This document shows positions 28,437-38,420 of a stretch of 64,000 bases of DNA, one piece after another (positions within the stretch are counted from its first letter, which is position 1; every line of letters begins with the position of its first letter). The position numbers and the translations under genes were made by a program. This stretch comes from Leptospira neocaledonica. GTDB lineage: Bacteria > Spirochaetota > Leptospiria > Leptospirales > Leptospiraceae. Where the stretch lies: contig NZ_NPEA01000002.1 of assembly GCF_002812205.1 (NCBI RefSeq), positions 186,001-250,000 on the forward strand, in the 5' to 3' direction. The notes beneath the pieces were generated by a model. That model searched no databases. It was not told the origin of the DNA and was given only the letters and a program-made list of their open reading frames with translations.

Positions 28437-28874
28437 ATGAAGTTCAAACTAATATTAAACCCCAAACCTATCAAAAGTAAATCTTGGAAGGTAAAATCTC
28501 CCAGAGAATCCATGCCAGTATGCACCCTGATTCTACCTGATAAACTATATAAAAATTATCTGAAAACGTGGAGTGGATCCAGGCCGGGAGCCAGATGTTT
28601 AAAGGATTTATTGGAATTATACGGACCGGATCTTAAATTCCAAGAAAAACTAAATCCGGATTCTGCTCTGATGATGTACCAAAAAAAAGAAGAAGGTAAA
28701 CAGAAAGACTGGAGCCGCCTGAATTTCCGGCCGGATATAGAAGATTGGAACCTTCTGGGAAACTATGCAAGAAAACACGGAGTTTCCAAGTGTTACTTGT
28801 TTACGTTTTTATTAAGTAGATACTTTTCGGGTACTCCATTGCAGGAGTTTTCCCAAAAGAAGAAGGTGGCCTGA
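28437..28874 (+). CDS. DUF1564-like protein (Leptospira-type, possible RHH DNA-binding)
   Basis: The 145-residue basic protein has the segment RLNFRPDIEDWNLLGNYARK followed by HGVSKCYLFTFLLSRYF (about 95-130), the pattern I associate with DUF1564, a family largely confined to Leptospira. The region could fold as a ribbon-helix-helix-like DNA-binding unit, judging by its strand-helix-helix layout. Function is unknown and the family call is from memory. Confidence 0.6.
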   Translation: MKFKLILNPKPIKSKSWKVKSPRESMPVCTLILPDKLYKNYLKTWSGSRPGARCLKDLLELYGPDLKFQEKLNPDSALMMYQKKEEGKQKDWSRLNFRPDIEDWNLLGNYARKHGVSKCYLFTFLLSRYFSGTPLQEFSQKKKVA

Positions 28875-28881
28875 TCGAAAA

Positions 28882-29307
28882 TTAATCCCTGCTACGGATC
28901 GGATGGATAGGTTGTCCTGAACTTAATTTTGCGATCTCATCTTCTACAGAAACCAATCTTTGGATTGTTGTATTAAGAAGGATCGAAAAAAATTTAGGAT
29001 TCGTTTGTCCGATCCGATAGAACATTTCCTGATCCAAGATCCCTATTTTTGCTTTTTCAGTGATGACTCTTGCGGTAGCGGCTCTCGGTACATTATTGAT
29101 TAATGCGATTTCCCCGAAAAATGCTCCCGGTTCCAAATTTCGAATTACTCTTTCCTCTCCATCGTAAGACTTTCTGATTTCAAGAGCTCCAGTGAATACG
29201 AAATACATCATTCCATTGGAAGGATCCTTTTCTCTAAAAACTTCTTCGCCGGCTAGATAGGTTTTAACGGATACGTTATTAATGAATTCTAAAATATTAA
29301 TTCCCAT
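28882..29307 (-). CDS. Cyclic-nucleotide-binding domain protein
   Basis: The 141-residue protein is essentially a single cNMP-binding (Crp/cAMP kinase regulatory) domain. The phosphate-binding cassette reads FFGEIALINNVPRAATARV, matching FGE-x-AL-x(4)-R-x-A. There is no DNA-binding helix-turn-helix, so it is probably not a CRP-type transcription factor. It is directly downstream of a second such gene (1-base spacing). Confidence 0.93.
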   Translation of the reverse strand: MGINILEFINNVSVKTYLAGEEVFREKDPSNGMMYFVFTGALEIRKSYDGEERVIRNLEPGAFFGEIALINNVPRAATARVITEKAKIGILDQEMFYRIGQTNPKFFSILLNTTIQRLVSVEDEIAKLSSGQPIHPIRSRD

Positions 29308-29308
29308 C

Positions 29309-29845
29309 TTATGATTCCTTATTTCCAGCAGCTTCAGCTGGAGTTTCTTCCCCAGCAGTTTCGGAGTCAGTGACTTCAGAAGTTTCTGAAACTTCCGATT
29401 CCTTCTCGGCAGCCGGTGCTTCTGTAGCTTTGGATTCTTCTTTTTTATGGATCTCTGTATAAAGATTTTCCAGTTTCATCTCTGCTCGATTCAGTTTTTC
29501 GAAAGTGTTTTTAAGAAGTAAAAGAAGGAATTGAGGACTTGTTTTTTCCAGTTTTTCGAAAACACCTTTATTCAGGACGCCCACCTTTGCAGAAGGAGAA
29601 AGAACTTGGACCGACATAGCTCTGGCTCTTCCTGAAATCAAAGCGATTTCTCCGAAAAATTCTCCAGGAAAAACTTCCTTAATAGATTTATCTCCTGAGT
29701 CCGGGCGATTTTTGCTGACCTTTAAATGCCCCTGGAATAGGAAATACATGTTTCCGTCGGACTCTTCTCCTTCTTTAAATATGAAGGAATCTTTGGGATA
29801 GACCCGGGTAAAAACGCTATGAACGAAGTCCAGAATGGTCGGCAT
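29309..29845 (-). CDS. Cyclic-nucleotide-binding domain protein with Glu/Ala-rich tail
   Basis: The 178-residue protein has an N-terminal cNMP-binding domain with cassette FFGEIALISGRARAMSVQV and a C-terminal acidic, Glu/Ser/Thr/Ala-rich low-complexity tail (about 135-178) of unknown role. It sits one base upstream of its paralogue, so a duplication is likely. No effector or nucleotide cyclase is adjacent. Confidence 0.92.
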   Translation of the reverse strand: MPTILDFVHSVFTRVYPKDSFIFKEGEESDGNMYFLFQGHLKVSKNRPDSGDKSIKEVFPGEFFGEIALISGRARAMSVQVLSPSAKVGVLNKGVFEKLEKTSPQFLLLLLKNTFEKLNRAEMKLENLYTEIHKKEESKATEAPAAEKESEVSETSEVTDSETAGEETPAEAAGNKES

Positions 29846-29898
29846 TTTATGTAAGACGGGAAAAAATCCACAGATCCAGATCGGATCTAAATTTTTTC

Positions 29899-29917
29899 AA
29901 AAATCGTTTTTAACGAT
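29899..29917 (-). terminator. Probable terminator after the 174-residue membrane gene
   Basis: ATCGTT (29903-29908) pairs with AACGAT (29912-29917) around a 3-base loop. On the minus strand the hairpin is followed by a short T run. It is 29 bases past the stop of the membrane gene and before the cNMP pair. Confidence 0.55.
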
Positions 29918-29945
29918 CTGTTTTAAAACGCCGTTCGACCAGGTT

Positions 29946-30470
29946 TTAGTCGAATCCGTCCAAACTAGCTAAGGTGAGGAATGAGAGCATAAAACTTATA
30001 TAAACTATAATTTGAAATACTGCCGAAAAGATTAAATAAACGGATCTGAATTTTAAGCCAATTGTTTTAGTCAGAAAATTTTCCCAGGTTGCTACAAGTA
30101 AGATCGGAACAGTCATAAGAAGTTCCGGAATACTAATTTCGGTCTTGAATAAACTTCCTAATTTGGATCCAACTAAAAATAGTACAAGACTCACAACGCT
30201 GAAGACCAAAGCTTTTATACTTCCTAAACCTTCTTGAGCGGTTGAGAATTTTTCCAGGAATAAGTTTCGAAAGGAAGCCAATCCTGCATTATATATAATT
30301 AATACTGTAATAACGAGCCAGATCAATCCTAGGATTTCGGTGTTTGTAGCAGATTCTTGGCTCCTATTAATGGGAGAAGAATAAGTGATCACAAAAATGA
30401 ATATCGATATGGCGGATATTATGGATAAAATAAAAAGAATTAGAACAGGGTTTAAAATTTTGGACTTCAA
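29946..30470 (-). CDS. Four- to five-helix membrane protein of unknown function
   Basis: The 174-residue protein is very hydrophobic, with segments at about 8-29, 46-66, 86-105, 114-130 and 142-168. The layout resembles small Yip1-type membrane proteins but no diagnostic motif is visible. Neighbours are the USP-like gene upstream and the cNMP-binding genes downstream, separated by hairpins. Function unknown. Confidence 0.7.
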   Translation of the reverse strand: MKSKILNPVLILFILSIISAISIFIFVITYSSPINRSQESATNTEILGLIWLVITVLIIYNAGLASFRNLFLEKFSTAQEGLGSIKALVFSVVSLVLFLVGSKLGSLFKTEISIPELLMTVPILLVATWENFLTKTIGLKFRSVYLIFSAVFQIIVYISFMLSFLTLASLDGFD

Positions 30471-30546
30471 GTGCGCCTTCCGATTTCGGAAAGGATCTAA
30501 ATCTCTCTATTTTCAGGCAAGGAAAAGATAATATTATAAAATAAGA

Positions 30547-30568
30547 CCGCCTATTTTAAGTAAGGCGG
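30547..30568 (-). terminator. Probable terminator after the USP-like gene
   Basis: CCGCCT (30547-30552) pairs with AGGCGG (30563-30568) over a 10-base AT-rich loop; on the minus strand the stem is followed by a T-rich stretch. It lies 72 bases past the stop. Confidence 0.6.
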
Positions 30569-30639
30569 CAAATGTACATAACGCTATGAAAAAATTATTA
30601 TACGTAGAGTATAATAATTCCAAAACTTGGATTCGATTT

Positions 30640-31347
30640 TCAAATTCCTTTTCTTAAGATTAAGAAGGAAAGTCCTTGTCTGTCCAATAGAACCGAGTGA
30701 AAGGATTTATAGGTATTATATTCTAAAATCGCTAGGTTCTTGGTTTGGTCTGCGGCCGCATTCAAAGAGAATGGAATCCAAGGTTTAAACTGATTGGTCT
30801 GGATCATTCCGAACTCTGATTGGTTGACGCCTGAAAGAACTGGGATCGGCTTTTCTATAAAAGTGGAAAGCCCGGAAGAAAACGGAAAAAGCGGAGCGGA
30901 ATCTAAACCAGGAGAATAGATGATCGGCTCGATCGGAGCTACTAATCCATTATCTGCAAGTACTGCGATGTCTAGGTCTGATAAATGTCTGAGTACATCT
31001 CCCACCTTTCCCCCAAGCAAATTATCGGAGAATAAAGAACGTGCAGCGCCTAATAGAAGTAAATCGATCTCTTTACTCTTTGCGATCTCTACTATCCCCG
31101 GGACAATCCAGTCGGAAGGAAATCCTACTGTTTCAAAACTGAATTCTGAACCGGCAGCTTCTTCTCTAACTGCTTGGAAAATTTCATCTTCTTCTAATAT
31201 AGGAAATCCTTCGGATTTGGATTCTACCGAAACAACGTGTAACGCTACTATGGAAAGATTATCTTTGGACTTAGAGAATAGCGCCCTTGTTAGCCCGAAA
31301 AGTTTTGCTCCCATCTTGGGGTTGGCAAACGAAATTAGAACTTTCAT
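30640..31347 (-). CDS. Universal-stress-protein-like protein under riboswitch control
   Basis: The 235-residue protein begins with the USP-type strand MKVLISFANPKMGAKLFGL and has the fold's later elements IDLLLLGAARSLFSDNLLGG and DIAVLADNGL. This arrangement is close to the cytoplasmic USP-like domain at the end of some CPA2 cation/proton antiporters, suggesting a detached regulator of ion transport (inference). The ATG has a perfect AGGAGG Shine-Dalgarno. A c-di-AMP riboswitch and intrinsic terminator lie in its leader. The C-terminal about 90 residues match nothing I know. Confidence 0.8.
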   Translation of the reverse strand: MKVLISFANPKMGAKLFGLTRALFSKSKDNLSIVALHVVSVESKSEGFPILEEDEIFQAVREEAAGSEFSFETVGFPSDWIVPGIVEIAKSKEIDLLLLGAARSLFSDNLLGGKVGDVLRHLSDLDIAVLADNGLVAPIEPIIYSPGLDSAPLFPFSSGLSTFIEKPIPVLSGVNQSEFGMIQTNQFKPWIPFSLNAAADQTKNLAILEYNTYKSFHSVLLDRQGLSFLILRKGI

Positions 31348-31393
31348 TTTCGCCTCCTAGGCAATAATTTCCCCGGAACTATTTCACTGGATG

Positions 31394-31423
31394 AAAAAAT
31401 CCCGAGGTCAGAATGAGCCGGGA
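31394..31423 (-). terminator. Intrinsic terminator of the riboswitch expression platform
   Basis: On the minus strand a GC-rich hairpin (TCCCG, 31423-31419, pairing with CGGGA, 31404-31400) runs straight into six T residues (A run at 31394-31399). It lies between the aptamer and the coding start, as in riboswitches that work by transcription termination. Confidence 0.7.
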
Positions 31424-31437
31424 AGATTGGGAGGGAC

Positions 31438-31562
31438 TCCTGTCTTCTCTCCATGCTTACGAAGTTAGCTGACGGGCTAGGAAAGAGAGATTTCCCCCGC
31501 GAGAACGGTTAGCCCCAAAAAATTGGTTCCTCCGCTCCGACTTCTGTCGGATTAAGCAGACT
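31438..31562 (-). promoter_or_regulatory. c-di-AMP riboswitch (ydaO/yuaA class)
   Basis: The minus-strand RNA matches the conserved core of this class: TGCTTAAT at the 5' side, then GGAGGAACCAATTTTTTGGG and GCTAAC, and on the 3' side GTCAGCTAACTTCGTAAGCA. These blocks equal the conserved parts of the ydaO family: the A-rich GGAACC/GGGG internal loops, the CAGCTAAC block, and a GC-A closing P1 stem made by the TGCTT and AAGCA ends. A GGAGAGAAG segment after it pairs with the CTCTCTTTCC segment, as in known structures. A promoter lies upstream and a terminator and the USP-like gene downstream. Confidence 0.92.
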
Positions 31563-31570
31563 CGGAACGA

Positions 31571-31598
31571 AGTGTAGCTAGAAAAACTGATTTGTCAA
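31571..31598 (-). promoter_or_regulatory. Sigma-70-type promoter of the riboswitch transcript
   Basis: On the minus strand a perfect TTGACA (31598-31593) is followed after 16 bases by TACACT (31576-31571). Transcription would begin about 5-10 bases before the aptamer's 5' side, which is the expected position for a leader riboswitch. Confidence 0.75.
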
Positions 31599-31661
31599 GT
31601 AGTAGATTGAAGTGATTATGTAACGACTTCAAGACGAGAGAGATATAGGCTAAGGTTTAAT

Positions 31662-32354
31662 TTAGGCCGGTTTTCTTTTTCGGAACAACCAAGTGGTTGG
31701 AACCAAATACATTAGGATTAATATCACAAATCCTGCGATACTCAGCCAAACGTTTATAAATGCGAGTAGAGTTACAAAAGAATAAATGTAAGGGCCTTTT
31801 ATAAAATGTTTAGAGATCACTTCTATTTCTGCGAGGCTCGCTTCCGGGTTTCTCAGATATTCTTTCTTAACTCCGTATCTCCAGACTAGATTAAAAGGAA
31901 TTCCTCCTAAGGCTACCCAACCTCCATAGATCAAAGCAGCAATTTTAGAGTTATCATTGCCCAGAAGAATGTATTCTCCTAACATTTCGGAACAGAAAGG
32001 AATGATGATTATATTCAATAAAAGTAAATTGTTTAGGATAGTTAAATTATGATCCACATACTTGACGTATCTAAAAATAGTATGGTGATTGGTCCAGACT
32101 ACAGTGATGATCATAAAGCTGATCAAAAAACTTAAATAGGCAGGCCAAGCTTCTCCCAATGCAACCAATAGATTTTTGGTGCCGATCTGTTCCGGACTAG
32201 GAATTTTTATTTCAAGTGCCATTAGAGTTAAGGCTATGGAAAAGATTGCATCACTATAAGCCACGGTGCGTCCCGATTCGGTCAAAACAGGTGCAGGTGG
32301 TGAAGTTTCGTTAGTCGTGATTTGTTTTTTTGTCTTAAGTTTTTTAGCTACCAT
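31662..32354 (-). CDS. TMEM175/DUF1211-family potassium channel homologue
   Basis: The 230-residue protein has about six hydrophobic helices. Near the N-terminus it shows the family signature R-x3-YSDAIFSIALTLMALEIKIP (R29, YSD at 33-35); the usual F of the FSD motif is Y here. Bacterial TMEM175 proteins form K+-conducting tetramers with this helix lining the pore. A Lys/Thr-rich cytoplasmic tail precedes it. It is upstream of the c-di-AMP riboswitch gene on the same strand. Confidence 0.9.
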   Translation of the reverse strand: MVAKKLKTKKQITTNETSPPAPVLTESGRTVAYSDAIFSIALTLMALEIKIPSPEQIGTKNLLVALGEAWPAYLSFLISFMIITVVWTNHHTIFRYVKYVDHNLTILNNLLLLNIIIIPFCSEMLGEYILLGNDNSKIAALIYGGWVALGGIPFNLVWRYGVKKEYLRNPEASLAEIEVISKHFIKGPYIYSFVTLLAFINVWLSIAGFVILILMYLVPTTWLFRKRKPA

Positions 32355-32363
32355 CGTTTTCCT

Positions 32364-32383
32364 AAAAGCCGGGTTCCCCCGGC
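32364..32383 (-). terminator. Terminator between ppnP and the TMEM175 gene
   Basis: A 6-base GC stem (GCCGGG 32368-32373, CCCGGC 32378-32383), loop TTCC, with TTTT next on the minus strand. It ends only about 10 bases before the TMEM175 start codon, so the TMEM175 transcript would need its own start or read-through. Confidence 0.7.
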
Positions 32384-32392
32384 ATTAGTCGA

Positions 32393-32707
32393 TTACTTAA
32401 GATAGGAACAGCAATAGTCGCTGAGCTTTTTAACGTTCAGTTTGAATTTGGAATTTGCAGGAACTTCAAAAGATTGTCCTCCTTTGATCTCCTTCCATTC
32501 GGAATTTCCGGGTAGTTGTACCAAAAGTTCCCCGTCTAAAATTTCCATAATTTCTTTATCGTCGGTTCCGAACTCGTATTCCCCAGGCATTAAGATACCT
32601 AGTGTCTTTTTTTCCCCATTGGAGAATAATACAGTTCTACTAGTGACCTTTCCGTCAAAGTATACGTTTGCTTTTTTGATTACTGTTACGTTCTCGAATT
32701 GTTGCAT
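32393..32707 (-). CDS. ppnP: Pyrimidine/purine nucleoside phosphorylase
   Basis: PpnP cleaves nucleosides to bases with phosphate. The 104-residue protein is the normal length for this cupin-fold family (formerly DUF1255). It shows [43 protein letters not shown] and [17 protein letters not shown] in order. It sits behind a hairpin after the MCP gene and ahead of the TMEM175 gene. Confidence 0.93.
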   Translation of the reverse strand: MQQFENVTVIKKANVYFDGKVTSRTVLFSNGEKKTLGILMPGEYEFGTDDKEIMEILDGELLVQLPGNSEWKEIKGGQSFEVPANSKFKLNVKKLSDYCCSYLK

Positions 32708-32717
32708 TTTATAGAAT

Positions 32718-32749
32718 CAAGCTCCGAAACTAAAATTTAGAACGGAGCT
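32718..32749. repeat. Inverted repeat upstream of ppnP
   Basis: AAGCTCCG (32718-32725) and CGGAGCTT (32742-32749) form an 8-base stem with a 16-base AT-rich loop, 11 bases before the ppnP start and 22 bases beyond the MCP stop. On the minus strand there is no clear T run, so it could be a weak terminator or a leader hairpin. Confidence 0.55.
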
Positions 32750-32771
32750 TTTAACGATACCAAATAATTTC

Positions 32772-34466
32772 TTATTTGGAGATCAACCAACGCATTCCAT
32801 CTTCTCTGGAAGGAGTATTGATTAAATCTATATTACCCGCTTTTAGGGATTTAGTATCGATAGAAAGTTCTGAAAGTACCGACTGTGGGATGACGATAGC
32901 GATCTTTTTTAAAGTAGTGGCCATTGCTTTCGGGAACCAGGTTTCGTTTACCCAAGTCTGTGCTTCCGCAGAAACGATTCCCATATTAGAAGTATCTGCC
33001 ATCCATTTGGTAACTTGGAATTCTTTTACAAGTTCCAGGCCCTTCTCCAACATCTCCCGATAACCTTCATAGCTGAAATTTTCCGTCCAGACGATCTCTA
33101 CTAGATCATACTTTTTAACGTAATATAATTTTCCGATTGCGGCAGTGAACTTGAGCTCATGAGTTTTAGAATCCAGGACCTTCTCGGTAGCTTTTGTTTT
33201 GCTCGCGATCTGGAACATTCCTACGGTACTTCCGAGTTTGTTTGCAGTATTAGATATTCCTAAAATTCTCTCTGCTAAGGTATCGCTGTTCTCCGAATTA
33301 TTCATTGCCAAATTGCTGATAGAAGAAACCGAATCCACAACTTCTCTTGTTGCGGTGTTATGTTCTGTTACTGCGTTTCGGATCTCGTCGGAACGTTTGA
33401 ATACGAAGTCTGCTTCCTTTAGGACTGAATTTCTGAGTTCTTGTTGGGAGTTGACCGCCGATCTGACTTCTTTGATCTGAGTGGACATTCTATCTATGGT
33501 TTCTATAATTTCTTGGATCTCTTTTGTGGTGAGCTGGATTTTTTCCAGACCTTGGGTCATATCATCTTGGTTCTTCTTTACTAATTCGTTGATACTTCTT
33601 ACACTAAGAGCTGTTCTTTCTGCAAGCTTAGAAACCTCGTCTGCAACTACTGCGAAACCTCTTCCTGCGTCTCCCGCTCTTGCAGCCTCGATGGATGCGT
33701 TAAGCGCTAACATGTTTATTTTTTCGCTGATGTCTGCGATATTCCCGATCGTCTTGGTAATCTCTTTGGAACTTTTGGAAAGATTGTCTATGGCCTGTCC
33801 CATATAAGTCAAGGATTGGGAACCCTTCTCCGCACGTTTAGAAATATCCTCGAAGGAAACTAATGTTTCGTCCACCTGACCTTTCGTTTTTTCGATCGCA
33901 GAAGAAAGTTTTTCCACTTCAGAAACCAAATTGCTCATGCTGTTTGCATTCTCGCCCGCAATGGAAGATATCGAAGTAGCTACTCCTGAAATTTCTTCAA
34001 TTGATGCGGAAACTTCTTCCGTGGCCGCCGATTGGGATTGTATATTGGAACCGAAGTCCAAAACCACGGTTCTCATATCTCCGGAGTCCTGGGAAAGTGT
34101 ATCCGCTGTGCTTCGGATCAAACCTATTAGCTCCGATTGGCCTTGGAGCATTCTGTGAAAACTTTCGTAAAAATCAAAAAGTAGATCTTTTGAATTTGTT
34201 TCTATTCTCGCAGTTAGATCTCCCTTGCTGACCTTCTTGAATGAATCTTGTATGGTTTGGAATGTGCTAGCAAGCCAGGTCCCAGAGAAAATTCCCATAC
34301 ATAAGGAAAAGAAAACTCCAACTCCACCAGAGATATAAGCTGCAAATCCGAACTTCTCGGCAGGAAGAATTCCTAAAAAGTAAAATGTTCCGAGTATGGA
34401 CCCGAGGACCAAAGAAGTGAAAATAGTATAAGAGATAAAATAATAGAGCCTAAGTTTGAATAACAT
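32772..34466 (-). CDS. Methyl-accepting-chemotaxis-like receptor with C-terminal soluble domain
   Basis: The 564-residue protein has two membrane helices (about 8-32, 40-66) joined by only about seven residues, so there is no periplasmic sensor domain. A HAMP-like segment [14 protein letters not shown] follows, then the chemoreceptor signalling coiled coil with hairpin tip [19 protein letters not shown]. After it, residues about 445-564 form a separate alpha/beta domain ending [11 protein letters not shown], resembling a STAS-like or SpoIIAA-like fold (uncertain). Sensing is therefore probably cytoplasmic. No chemotaxis genes adjoin. Confidence 0.9.
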   Translation of the reverse strand: MLFKLRLYYFISYTIFTSLVLGSILGTFYFLGILPAEKFGFAAYISGGVGVFFSLCMGIFSGTWLASTFQTIQDSFKKVSKGDLTARIETNSKDLLFDFYESFHRMLQGQSELIGLIRSTADTLSQDSGDMRTVVLDFGSNIQSQSAATEEVSASIEEISGVATSISSIAGENANSMSNLVSEVEKLSSAIEKTKGQVDETLVSFEDISKRAEKGSQSLTYMGQAIDNLSKSSKEITKTIGNIADISEKINMLALNASIEAARAGDAGRGFAVVADEVSKLAERTALSVRSINELVKKNQDDMTQGLEKIQLTTKEIQEIIETIDRMSTQIKEVRSAVNSQQELRNSVLKEADFVFKRSDEIRNAVTEHNTATREVVDSVSSISNLAMNNSENSDTLAERILGISNTANKLGSTVGMFQIASKTKATEKVLDSKTHELKFTAAIGKLYYVKKYDLVEIVWTENFSYEGYREMLEKGLELVKEFQVTKWMADTSNMGIVSAEAQTWVNETWFPKAMATTLKKIAIVIPQSVLSELSIDTKSLKAGNIDLINTPSREDGMRWLISK

Positions 34467-34728
34467 CGAGATTCCTTTTTGTATAAGACGTAGAGCTTAT
34501 TTTGGAACCAATTCTAAGTCAGTCTTAAATTGAGGAAGAATCTAAATCCTTGGGTCCTTCTTCCTTGCGAGAGAAATCTTATGCGGAGAAGTTCGGGGGT
34601 TTGAAAATCAATTTTACATCACTTATGGGATATATTTTGTCACTTTTTTCTATCAGTCGCCCTCTGCGGCTGCTTAAAATCCAAAATTCTTGACTTTTTT
34701 GGAATCTCCGGGAAACTTGAGAGGTGCT

Positions 34729-34755
34729 TTAGCACTCTAACTTGCAGAGTGCCAA
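34729..34755 (+). promoter_or_regulatory. CIRCE operator (HrcA binding site)
   Basis: TTAGCACTC (34729-34737), nine bases, then GAGTGCCAA (34747-34755): the CIRCE consensus TTAGCACTC-N9-GAGTGCTAA with one change in the right arm. It lies just upstream of hrcA, so HrcA represses its own operon. Confidence 0.96.
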
Positions 34756-34766
34756 TAAGAATCGAT

Positions 34767-35795
34767 ATGGAACTATCCCAAAGACATAGGATGATCCTAA
34801 AGGCCACTGTGGACGAGTTTATCCAAGAGAACCGTCCAGTTGGCTCTAAAACCTTATTCGACAAACATGATATAGGTTTGTCGCCGGCTTCTATACGTAC
34901 TGTTTTAAAAGAACTGGAAGAGATGGGATATCTTGCATCTCGCCATACTTCCGGGGGACGGATTCCTACAGAGATTGGTTATCGATTCTATGTGGATTCT
35001 TTAGTGGTCCTTTATGAGTTAACGATTAAGGAAAAACAAAGGATCCAAGAAGAATACCTGAAGATGCAGTTTAAACTGGATCAGATCCTGAAGGCAACTG
35101 CGAGCGTTCTAGCAAGTCTTTCTAATTCTGCGGGTGTTGTCTTGGGGCCTGCCAAAAGTTTGGACACTCTCAAACATGTGGAATTGATCCATGTTCACGG
35201 AGACGAGGTCCTCATGATCATGGTAATGAGATCCGGGGCGGTGTTGAACCGTAGTGTATTCTTGGATCGGAATTATAGCCAGGAAGAATTATACCAGATC
35301 TCAAAGTATCTGAACGATAACGCGAAAGGTTATGACATGTTCGAGATCCAGGAAAAAGTGATACCTTCTCTCTTATTGAGAAAAGATGGACCATTAGATT
35401 TTTATAAAGTGTCCGGAGTGATCTCTGCCGCTATGACGCCAGATAATTCGGAAGTGTCTTTATATATCGACGGTCTCAAGAACTTATACGGAAGATTTAA
35501 GGATGAAGAGGAACAACTCAACCAGGTTCTCTCCCTACTGGATGATAAAAGATTCCTCACCGGAATGTTTGGGGATTATTCTGAACACGATGGAGTGTAT
35601 ACCGTCATAGGAAAGAATGGGGACGGAAGAATGGGCGGAGTCAGCATCATTACTTCCGGATATAGAATGGGAGAAAAAAGGATAGGCGCTATGGGGATCA
35701 TAGGTCCTCAGAGAATGGATTATCATAGAGCGCTTCCACTTGTGGATTTTACTTCGAAGCTAGTTTCGGAGATGATCACGCGTATTAGTAAGTAG
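34767..35795 (+). CDS. hrcA: Heat-inducible transcription repressor HrcA
   Basis: HrcA binds CIRCE and represses heat-shock operons. The ATG at 34767 (342 residues) is chosen because an in-frame GTG at 34749 would lie inside the CIRCE operator. The winged-helix start SQRHRMILKATVDEFIQENRPVGSK and the ASIRTVLKELEEMGYL motif are typical, as is the C-terminal IGAMGIIGPQRMDYHRAL. It leads the hrcA-grpE-dnaK-dnaJ cluster. Confidence 0.98.
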   Translation: MELSQRHRMILKATVDEFIQENRPVGSKTLFDKHDIGLSPASIRTVLKELEEMGYLASRHTSGGRIPTEIGYRFYVDSLVVLYELTIKEKQRIQEEYLKMQFKLDQILKATASVLASLSNSAGVVLGPAKSLDTLKHVELIHVHGDEVLMIMVMRSGAVLNRSVFLDRNYSQEELYQISKYLNDNAKGYDMFEIQEKVIPSLLLRKDGPLDFYKVSGVISAAMTPDNSEVSLYIDGLKNLYGRFKDEEEQLNQVLSLLDDKRFLTGMFGDYSEHDGVYTVIGKNGDGRMGGVSIITSGYRMGEKRIGAMGIIGPQRMDYHRALPLVDFTSKLVSEMITRISK

Positions 35796-35825
35796 TAATG
35801 AACTATGCAAGGAAATGATAGAGAG

Positions 35826-36380
35826 ATGAGTCAAGAAGAAGCGGTCGCAACGCCAACCGGAGAGAATTCGGATGATTCCCAAAAGCCGGAAAGCGTAGAG
35901 GAAACTTTACGTAAGGAATTGGATATTGCGAAAAAGGAGATCGAATCCCTAAAAGATTCTTGGACCAGGGAAAGAGCCGAGTTCCAGAATTATAAGAGAA
36001 GATCTGCACAAGAATTTTCTAATATTAAAAGAGAAGCGGTCAAATCTTTGGTAACGGAGTTTTTGAATCCGATCGATAATTTGGATCGTGTAGGTTCCGG
36101 TGTAAATGTTACGGAAGAAGTAAAACCTTTCGTGGACGGAGTGGCAATGATCCTGAAGGAATTTTATTCCATATTGGAGAGATCTAATGTGTTTAGACAG
36201 TATCCTCAGGGGGAAACTTTCGATCCAACTTTGATGGAAGCATTATCTTCCGAAGAAGGGGACCAGTATCAGGAAGAAACCGTGATCGAAGTCTATCAGG
36301 CCGGGTTCTATATTAAGGAAAACGAAGATAAGTTCTCCTTAAGACCCGCAAGAGTAAGGATCGGGAGACCCAAAGCTTAA
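35826..36380 (+). CDS. grpE: Nucleotide exchange factor GrpE
   Basis: GrpE releases ADP from DnaK. The ATG at 35826 (184 residues) has an upstream AAGGA-type site; an ATG at 35805 gives seven more residues. A long helix (about 30-75) with WTRERAEFQNYKRRSAQEF precedes the C-terminal beta domain with the GETFDPTLMEAL motif and TVIEVYQAGFYI. It lies between hrcA and dnaK. Confidence 0.97.
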   Translation: MSQEEAVATPTGENSDDSQKPESVEETLRKELDIAKKEIESLKDSWTRERAEFQNYKRRSAQEFSNIKREAVKSLVTEFLNPIDNLDRVGSGVNVTEEVKPFVDGVAMILKEFYSILERSNVFRQYPQGETFDPTLMEALSSEEGDQYQEETVIEVYQAGFYIKENEDKFSLRPARVRIGRPKA

Positions 36381-36478
36381 GGCTTCGGCTGTTAGGCGCA
36401 ATGACGCCTTGAATAGAACGAAATAAATCATGAATAACCGCCAAGGGAAGGACTCCGAGGGCGGAAGGAGAAACTAAA

Positions 36479-38413
<1,935 letters not shown>

Positions 38414-38420
38414 CTAAGAC

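Noticed and set aside
28072..28440. Plus-strand frame opposite msrA
   Set aside because: It is antisense to msrA, which has clear catalytic motifs.
33199..33807. Plus-strand frames across the chemoreceptor gene
   Set aside because: They are opposite-strand shadows of the coiled coil with no start signal or family match.
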